Positions 57,512 to 64,000 of a DNA stretch of 64,000 nucleotides are shown here, one piece after another. A program made the position numbers and the translations under genes. The stretch spans positions 37,406,189-37,470,188 of the forward strand of contig NC_080176.1 of the NCBI RefSeq assembly GCF_950295315.1, written 5' to 3'. The notes under the pieces were generated by a model. The model saw only the letters and a program-made list of their open reading frames with translations. It made no database searches and had not been told where the DNA came from. This DNA comes from Erinaceus europaeus. Taxonomy: Eukaryota > Chordata > Mammalia > Eulipotyphla > Erinaceidae. Positions within the stretch are counted from its first letter, which is position 1. Each line of letters begins with the position of its first letter.

Positions 57512-57589
57512 AGAGTACCTCTTCGTCATCTGCATTTACAGGTGTAAACATGCATGTCTGCTCTTATCCACTAAGTCACCTGCTTGACT
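57420..57589 (-). mobile_element. SINE remnant with (AG)n microsatellite
   Basis: (AG)n at about 57474-57510 within a diverged minus-strand SINE-like segment. Confidence 0.5.
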
Positions 57590-57790
57590 GATCGTTTTTG
57601 TTTTGTTTTGTTTTTTTTCCCTCGATAGAGATGAGGGAAGTTGAGAAGGAAGGGTGAGATAGGGAGAGAAAGTAACACTGCTTCACCACTTGTGAAGCTT
57701 CCCACAGCTGGTGGAGATCAGGGGCCTTGAACCCAGATCCTTGCACACTGTGATGTGCACTGTACCCCGGTGTGTCTCTGCCTGGTCCCA
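57590..57790 (-). mobile_element. SINE, minus strand
   Basis: 'ctgcttcaccacttgtgaag', 'ggccttgaacccagatcc' and the ending 'tctctgcctggtccc'. Confidence 0.8.
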
Positions 57791-57929
57791 AAGTTTTCTT
57801 AAGTTCAGTCCTTTCAGCTTTTGCTGCTCAATACCAAACAATTTTGTAAGAAGTTGATGGCAAATATTTTAGAGAGCAAACAAAACTTGTATATCTTACT
57901 TAGAGGAAGAGAACAGCAGTCTGCTTTTT

Positions 57930-58125
57930 AAGGCCTGCAAAATAGCTCACCCAGATAGTGTTCCTGCTTTGCTATACACATGACCCAAGTTTGACCCCAT
58001 TCGTCACCACCATTGGGTTAAATTTGGTGCTGTCATTCCCCACCACTGCTGCCACCACTACTGAAAAAGTTAATATAAGTGGTGAAGCCCTAGCAATGAC
58101 AAAAAGAAAACAATTATAAAAATTT
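57930..58125 (+). mobile_element. SINE, diverged, plus strand
   Basis: 'aggcctgcaaaatagctcacc', 'acccaagtttgacccc' and 'ggtgaagccctagcaatgac'. Confidence 0.65.
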
Positions 58126-58135
58126 AAAAGTAGGG

Positions 58136-58442
58136 GCCAGGGTGGTAGCACACATGGTGTGAAGTACAGGGACTGGCATAAGGATCCTGGTTTGAACCCC
58201 CAGCTCCCCACCTGTAGGAGAGTCACTTCGCAAGCAGTGAAGCAGGTCTGCAAGTGTCTATCTTTCTCTCCCCCTCTCTGTCTTCCTCTCTCTCTCAACG
58301 TCTCTCTGTCCTATCCAACAACAACAGTAATAACAATGACAATAATAACAACAATGGCAACAAAATGGGGAAAATGGTCTCCAGGAGCAGTAGACTTGTT
58401 GTGCAGGTACAGAGAACCCCAACAATAACCCTATAGGCAAAA
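58136..58442 (+). mobile_element. ERI-type SINE
   Basis: 'ggggccagggtggtagcac', 'tcacttcgcaagcagtgaag' and a (caa)/(taa) end followed by the left-arm-like 'ctccaggagcagtagac'. Confidence 0.88.
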
Positions 58443-58529
58443 AAAATGAAGTAATAATTCCTCTTGACCACTAATGAAATACTGCATCAAAGGTAGGAAT
58501 CTGGTTAACTTAATTTCTCTACTTTTAAG

Positions 58530-58670
58530 GTGGCATTTGGACAAGATGGGGGAAAGGGACACTTGGTTGTGGATGGTCTGAGGGCTCGAGAAGGAAGCTT
58601 TCCTGGAAATTCCACCATCAGCCTCACAGCTCTGGTTTACCTAGGATCAGCTCCATCACGGAAATCAAGG
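58530..58670 (+). CDS. LAMA3: LAMA3 exon, LG4
   Basis: 47 codons, phase 0 at both ends: VAFGQDGGKGHLVVDGLRAR, EGSFPGNSTISLTALVYLGS and APSRKSR. This continues LG4 and keeps the NST glycosylation sequon. The acceptor is 'tctacttttaag', an AAG end, and the donor GTAAGT at 58671. It follows the exon ending WHK without a break. Confidence 0.95.
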
Positions 58671-58794
58671 GTAAGTGCTTGTACTGTGAAGCATAAGTGA
58701 TCTTGATTTACTATGTAATGTAGTCATCACAGCTGTAGACAATATTCAGGAATCTCAGAATACCTCAAGTGGTTTATTGAAATAGCTAATTAAG
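58671..58794. other. intron start, no feature seen
   Basis: Unique sequence. Confidence 0.4.
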
Positions 58795-58990
58795 GCCAGC
58801 AAGATTGCTCACTTAGGAAGGTATCCACTTTGCCATGTACACAACCCAGATTCAAGCCTGTACCCCACCACACTGGGGGAAGCTCCACTTCTGTGGTATC
58901 TTTCTTTTTGTCCCTCTGTCTCTCTTTCTATTTGAAAAAGTTGAACTACAGTGGTAAAGCAAGAGCAACACTAAGACACTATATATCTAA
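58795..58990 (+). mobile_element. SINE, diverged, plus strand
   Basis: 'ggccagcaagattgctcac', 'acccagattcaagcctg' and 'gtaaagcaagagcaacac'. Confidence 0.6.
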
Positions 58991-59148
58991 TGTTCATAAG
59001 AGAAAGGATGTTTTCCCACTGCTCATTCAAGGTTCACAAATCTTGAGACACTGACCCTGAAGGAGGAAGTACAGGGGTTCTTCGTGATTTTATAAATAAA
59101 CTTCTCTTCCCAGAAATGCAAAAACATATGTATCAGGTTATAGGTGGA

Positions 59149-60148
59149 TTTTTTTAAATTTATTTTTTATTTAAGAAAGGATAAATTAACAAAACCATAG
59201 GGTAGGAGGGGTACAACTCCACACAATTCCCACCACCCAATCTCCATTTCCCACCCCCTCCCCTGATAGCTTTCCCATTCTCTATCCCTCTGGGAGTATG
59301 GACCCAGGGTCATTGTGGGTTGCAGAAGGTAGAAGGTCTGGCTTCTGTAATTGCTTCCCCGCTGAACATGGACGTTGACTGGTCGGTCCATACTCCCAGT
59401 CTACCTCTCTCTTTCCCTAGTAGGGTGGGTCTCTGAGGAAGCGGAGCTCCAGGACACACTGGTGGGGTCTTCAGTCCAGGGAATCCTGGCCGGCATCCTG
59501 ATGGCATCTGGAACCTGGTGGCTGAAAAGAGAGTTAACATACAAAGCCAAACAAATTGTTGAGCAATCATGGACCCAAAGGTTGGAATAGTGGAGAGGAA
59601 GTGTTAGGGGGGTACTCACTGCAAACTCTAGTGTACTTCTGCTTTCAGGTATATATTTTGTACTAGTTTATGGATATGTGTGAACATGTGCTCTCTCTCA
59701 CAGAACCTGGTCTATATGTAGGTTTTGGGACTTTGTTAGAAAGTGAACCACCTGGGATGGAATTAGAGAATACTATGAAAGGAAAGGTCTCACCCGAGTA
59801 ATGAAGCTGAAGGGTTGTCGTTCCACACATGAAGTCTCTGGACACAGTCTGAGCTGAAGCATGTTGAGGTGGCAGTCGTTGCGTTGATTAGGTTGCGATA
59901 GGCAGATGCAATATTATTTGATATGGATTGGGAGAGTCATGCGGGAAAGTGGGCCCTATCCTAAGGTTCCAGGACTGGGGGAAATACAGGCTCTATAGTG
60001 GAGATGTGAGGTTCCTGCTGTCTTAGGGTTCAAAAAGACAATGGATAGTTAATGTTATCATCACATTATTTGGTAATTGGGTTAACCTTGAAAAGTCCTT
60101 ATGTTAGGGTTTGCTGTATAGTACCCAGTATCTTGTATATAGCTGTGC
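59149..60148 (-). mobile_element. R1 repeat copy with clear target duplication
   Basis: Flanked by 'caggttataggtgga' at 59134-59148 and 60149-60163. Starts with a T-rich tract on the plus strand and ends inside the family at 'tcttgtatatagctgtgc'. About 1.0 kb and colinear with 15300-16340. It gives the best defined borders of the family. Confidence 0.9.
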
Positions 60149-60164
60149 CAGGTTATAGGTGGAA

Positions 60165-60365
60165 ATTTTTTTAAATATATAATCTATTTATTGGATAGAG
60201 ACAGCCAGAAGAGAGGAGGGAGATAGAGAGACAGAAAGACACCTGCAGCACTCCTTTACCACTTGAAAAGCTTTCACCCTACAGGTGGGGGCTGGGGCCT
60301 TGAAACTGGGTCATTGCACACTGTAAGTTGTGCACCCTGGGTTGTGCACCACCACCCAGCCCCAG
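60165..60365 (-). mobile_element. SINE, minus strand
   Basis: 'atctatttattggatagag', 'acacctgcagcactccttta' and 'gcaccaccacccagcccc'. Confidence 0.85.
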
Positions 60366-60369
60366 ATTT

Positions 60370-60705
60370 GAGGTTTTTTTTAAAAAAATTTCTTTATTGG
60401 TGGATTAATGGTTTACAGTCAACAGTAAAATACGATAGTTTGTACATGGATAATAATTCCACATAACAATACAACCCCTACTAGGTCCTCCTCTGTCATC
60501 CTATCAGGACCTCATCCCTCCCCCACCCCCCCAACCCAGAGTCTTTTACTTTGGTGCAATACACCAACTCCACTCAAAGTTCTGCTTAGTATTTTCTCTT
60601 CTTATCTTGTTTTTAAACTTCTATCTATGAGTGATATCATCCCAAATTCATCTTTCTATTTCTGATTTATCTCACTTCACATGATTCCTTCAAGCTCCAT
60701 GTAGG
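60370..60705 (-). mobile_element. L1 3' UTR fragment
   Basis: 'ctttattggtggattaatgg', 'acagtcaacagtaaaatac', 'gagtcttttactttggtgc' and 'cacttcacatgattccttc', matching 960-1560. Confidence 0.85.
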
Positions 60706-61645
60706 TGGAAATTTTTGATAAAGATAATGTTTCTAAGCTCCAGTTCTCAATCAACTAGCCATTTAATTTACATTTGTAGGATTTAAGGATCTTTACCAAC
60801 TCTCACAAATGGAGGTCCAATATTCTTTACTATAAATAGTAAGTAGCCATAAAATAAGTGTATAAAAATAAAGGGGTCATTAAAGTCTAGCCAGATAGCT
60901 GGCCTATACTTTCTTCATTTGGGAAAAAAGGCTTTACAAATGGTCAAGTATCTCATCTATATTTCTAAGGGATATTTAAAGAGATCTTAGCTCAAAGCTA
61001 GCATTGTCACCTTGCTATGATCAGAAGTCAAGAAAAAGAACTAGGGGAAAATAATAACTTAATAACTGGGTATGTATTTTAATGTTATCCAATGTCCAAA
61101 ACAAAATCATCTCAAGAACCAAAGTTGGGGAGACTTGGAGCTTAGAAGAAAAGTCATTATTCCATCTAAAGAGGTATGCTCCTGAATTTGCCAAATTCAG
61201 ACTGTTTGGGCTGCCACTCTAGAGCTGTTGGATGCATATCTTCTTGCCTTTCCTTATCTCCTTGCTTTTCCAGCCAGAGAGCTAAATGCACTTGGGTTAG
61301 TTAAATAAGATAGTATTGTCAAAGGTTCTGGCCCAGTAACTGACCTCCATGTAACAGCATGACCATATTGTCCCCTTTTCTGGGCTGGTTGCCTATTTTG
61401 GTTTGATTTTTGCTTTGAGTAGGGGAAGAAGGGTTAAGAGTCAAATTGGGGCCAAAGATGAACATAATTAAAGCAGATCATTTCTACCAGCTTGGATTTT
61501 TTGTAGGCAGTCATGCTGATATAGCTGGGGACACCATGTATCCATTAGTCTCAACTGATCCACTTGAATTCTTACCTGGAGTTTGAGTAAAAGGTCCAGA
61601 AAGTCACAAAGTATATATTCCTATATTATATACTTTTCTCTTTTT
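60706..61645. other. intron, no feature seen
   Basis: Unique-looking sequence; no exon. Confidence 0.4.
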
Positions 61646-61765
61646 TCCCCACCAGGGTTATTATTGGGACTTGGTGCCAAAACAACTCCATCCTTCCTTG
61701 TAGCCTTTTTTTTTTTGGGGGGGGGGGCACCTGCAACACTGCTCCTCTGTAAACTGTTGGGTTTT
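61646..61765 (-). mobile_element. SINE fragment, minus strand
   Basis: 'accagggttattattggg', 'cttggtgcc', then a T-run and a 10-base G-run and 'cacctgcaacactgctcc'. Confidence 0.6.
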
Positions 61766-61925
61766 CAAGATCAGCAACCTTCAGTCACATAGTTTGCTCC
61801 AGAAGATCAAAACCTGTCGTCACTTTGGAGGGCTTCAGCCTAGGTGATGGTCTCTCTTGGAGAGTCTGAGATTGCTTTCAGATATGTTGTATGAGGCAGA
61901 AAAATCATAGGAGACAAAACATTTC

Positions 61926-62404
61926 TTTTTTATTTTTTTAATTTTTAATAGCAATTCAATATTAATTTACAAAATTACATGTCAGCAGGGATACAATTCC
62001 ACACCCTTCCCACCACCAGAGTTCTGATTCCCAAGTTCCCTCATTGCAAACCACTGTGGTTCTGCCAAGGTTGCAGATATGGGTTGACTGTCATCTCTAC
62101 AACTGTCTGTCTCCATTTGTACGTAATTTCCCCCTTTTTCCTCCAGGTCCCATCTTCCTCTTCCCATCCACGCCCCACATGACTTTATTACTTCATCCAA
62201 ATGTCCCTCCCTTTTCTTCCTATCTCTCTGGGTTTGATGGAATTCAGAGCCCTCTTATCCTCCTCCTCCTATCACTTCTCCCCCACTGAGAGTATGGATC
62301 AAAGTTGTTTTGGGGGGTACAGAAAGTAGGAGTTCTGGATTCTGTAATTGCTTCTCTGCTGGATTTGGATGTTGGCAGGTCGTTCCATACCCCCAGCCTG
62401 GGAA
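61926..62404 (-). mobile_element. R1-related repeat, older copy with target duplication
   Basis: Flanked by 'acaaaacatttc' (61914-61925 and 62405-62416). T-rich start, 'gggatacaattccacaccc', 'gggggtacagaaagtagg' and 'ctgtaattgcttctctgc'. It has extra sequence in the middle compared with other copies. Confidence 0.75.
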
Positions 62405-62416
62405 ACAAAACATTTC

Positions 62417-62624
62417 ATTGGGACCATAACCAGTACTTTATCAGTGACACAGACATTACACACAGCTGTCATATGATCTTTCCTTGTATCTGTTGTTGAA
62501 GATCCCAGGATCCTGAACACATTTACTTCAGAAGGGAGTTAACAAAGTTTATCCTATAGTTCTTTCTGAGAAAGAGATGAAGTGATTTTTTGTTTGTTTG
62601 TTTCAAATTTAATGAAAGTTGGGT
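62417..62624. other. intron, no feature seen
   Basis: Unique sequence. Confidence 0.35.
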
Positions 62625-62815
62625 CACAAAGTAGCTCACCTGGTGGAACACACACATCATCACCATGCACAAGGTCCTGGCCTGACGTGGACACCAAGAG
62701 GAAGCTCCATGAATGGTGGAGTAGTTTTGTGGTGTCTCGCATTCTCTCTGTGTCTTTCTTTCTTCCTCTCGGTGTCTTTCTAGCTGAAATTAAAAAGAGA
62801 AAAAAAGCCTGCTGA
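62625..62815 (+). mobile_element. SINE, plus strand
   Basis: 'tcacaaagtagctcacctgg', 'catgcacaaggtcctgg' and 'gaatggtggagtag', with an A-rich end. Confidence 0.7.
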
Positions 62816-62876
62816 GACCAGTGGAACTATACAGGCATGAAACCCTGATGGCAAAACAAACAAGCAAGCAAATGAA

Positions 62877-62879
<3 letters not shown>

Positions 62880-62910
<31 letters not shown>

Positions 62911-62920
62911 GTATGTATAT
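62880..62920. repeat. (AT)n / (CATA)n microsatellite
   Basis: 'acatacatacatatatata' running to 'atatgtatgtatat'. Confidence 0.85.
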
Positions 62921-63664
62921 AACATTATTGCCCTTCTTCCCAGAAAAAATACATAAACAGGAAACTTCTGGTTATAATTTAAAAATCACCAGAAACTCCC
63001 TCTCCCACTCCCATATTCATCCCTGGGCCCCCAGGCAAGGCCCTATTCCAGGACAGTTCAACACACTCAAGGCTTTGTGGAAGCCCACTCCTGTTGTGCA
63101 CTGGGCCTTAGTTTGCATGTATGGCATTTGGGAATTGATGGTGGTAGTGATGCCCCAAACACAGTGATGTAGGGAACTTTTTTTTTTGCACTTTATTATT
63201 TTTGGAAAACATTGGCCTCTTTTTTCAGTCAGCTGCCCCTCATTAAGCTGCCACACAGACTTATAAAACCCTAAGAAGTGATTTGTACCTGCAAAGAAGA
63301 TAGCAAGATCTGTGAGCTGTAAGATGGAAATTTTCCCATTCACATCGCTGACTGAATGGGCCAGGCCATTCACCTTCCAGGTCAGTGCTTCAGCACTGAC
63401 TGATAATCTCCGCCACCCCACCCTCATACACAAACCATGATGCCACTACCTTGGAACTTTGACCACCCACCAGACATCTGGTACCAAGGTCTTCCTTAGC
63501 ACTGTGGCAGATAACCAACTGGAACAGTCAGCCCCACCTGACTCATTGAAACAGGAAGGACGAGTCCCCCAGTGTGTTTCCTCCTGTACTCTCAGCCTTG
63601 GCTGCTCATGGAATCCTGGGAGTTATACGTATTAACATTTGCTTTGCCTTCTACTTGGTTGCAG
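62921..63664. other. intron, no feature seen
   Basis: Unique-looking sequence up to the acceptor 'tacttggttgcag'. Confidence 0.45.
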
Positions 63665-63824
63665 AGTCTCCCACCAAACAGCTTTGTGGGATGTCTGAGG
63701 AACTTTCAGTTTGATTTGAAGTCTTTGGAAACCCCTTCTGCAAGTTTTGGAGTGTCTCCCTGCCTGGGTGGCTCTTTGGAGAAAGGCATTTATTTCACCC
63801 AGGATGGCGGTCACATCACCATAG
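63665..63824 (+). CDS. LAMA3: LAMA3 exon, LG4 end and LG5 start
   Basis: Reads SLPPNSFVGCLRNFQFDLKS, then GVSPCLGGSLEKGIYFTQDG and GHITI. The two cysteines (FVGCL and SPCLG) form the disulfide that closes a laminin G-like domain; LG5 starts after SPC. The acceptor is TTGCAG and the donor GTAAGA at 63825. The exon ends one base into an Ala codon. Confidence 0.96.
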
Positions 63825-63908
63825 GTAAGAAGCAGCTAGAAGGGTTTGTGTCTTTTCCTTCAATGATGGTATTTAACTGTGTTCATTTGTGTTTCTGCAT
63901 TTTAAAAG

Positions 63909-64000
63909 CTAAATCTGTGCTGCTGGGGCCGGAATTTAGACTTGTTTTCAGCATTCGCCCAAGAAGTCTTACTGGAATCCTAATATACATTGGAAGTCAA
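63909..64000 (+). CDS. LAMA3: LAMA3 exon, LG5 (runs off the window)
   Basis: Two bases complete Ala, then KSVLLGPEFRLVFSIRPRSL and TGILIYIGSQ, the first strands of LG5. The acceptor is 'ttttaaaag', after an 84-bp intron. The exon continues beyond position 64000, so its end and the stop codon are not visible. Confidence 0.95.

Overview
The window is mammalian genomic DNA lying inside one large gene on the plus strand, the laminin alpha-3 gene (LAMA3), and neither end of the gene is present. The many tRNA-derived SINE copies, with a head like 'gggagtcgggcggtagcgcag' and tails of (caa)n/(taaa)n, are of the type I associate with hedgehogs. The likely source is therefore an erinaceid (Eulipotyphla). 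The species assignment is inference; the gene assignment is firm.

Gene layout: thirteen exons are visible with matching phases and GT/AG borders. Those at 3147-3273, 3358-3497, 5251-5366 and 10148-10359 carry the end of domain IVB. The last of these, with 11697-11901, 31923-32067 and 32691-32831, encodes the cysteine-rich LE repeats. The exon at 35823-35984 opens the laminin IV type A domain. After a 200-N assembly gap (37111-37310) the coding sequence resumes far downstream, at the LG3/LG4 spacer (42650-42803), and continues through LG4 (47820-47989, 54590-54773, 58530-58670, 63665-63824) into LG5 (63909-64000). The rest of domain IVA, the LEc repeats, the coiled coil, LG1-LG3 and the alpha-3A promoter and first exon are absent. 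The phases on either side of the gap do not match, so sequence is missing here.

The introns are packed with retroelements. There are several antisense L1 copies (one nearly full length at 16740-25890), more than 25 SINEs, a non-coding poly(A)-tailed repeat family called R1 here, one solo LTR with a 6-bp target duplication, and a polypurine minisatellite beside the gap.

The main discovery is a non-LTR retrotransposon that is out of place in a mammal. It is about 3 kb, has one ORF with an endonuclease and a YADD reverse transcriptase of Jockey/RTE-like type, and ends in a (GAA)n tail that overlaps its own stop codon. There are two closely similar copies. One (6346-9376) is near full length. 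The other (19061-21772) sits inside the large L1, is flanked by a 10-11 bp target duplication, and shows a textbook twin-priming inversion. The nested position shows the element moved in this germline after that L1 had inserted. Horizontal transfer is a reasonable hypothesis that needs a database search.
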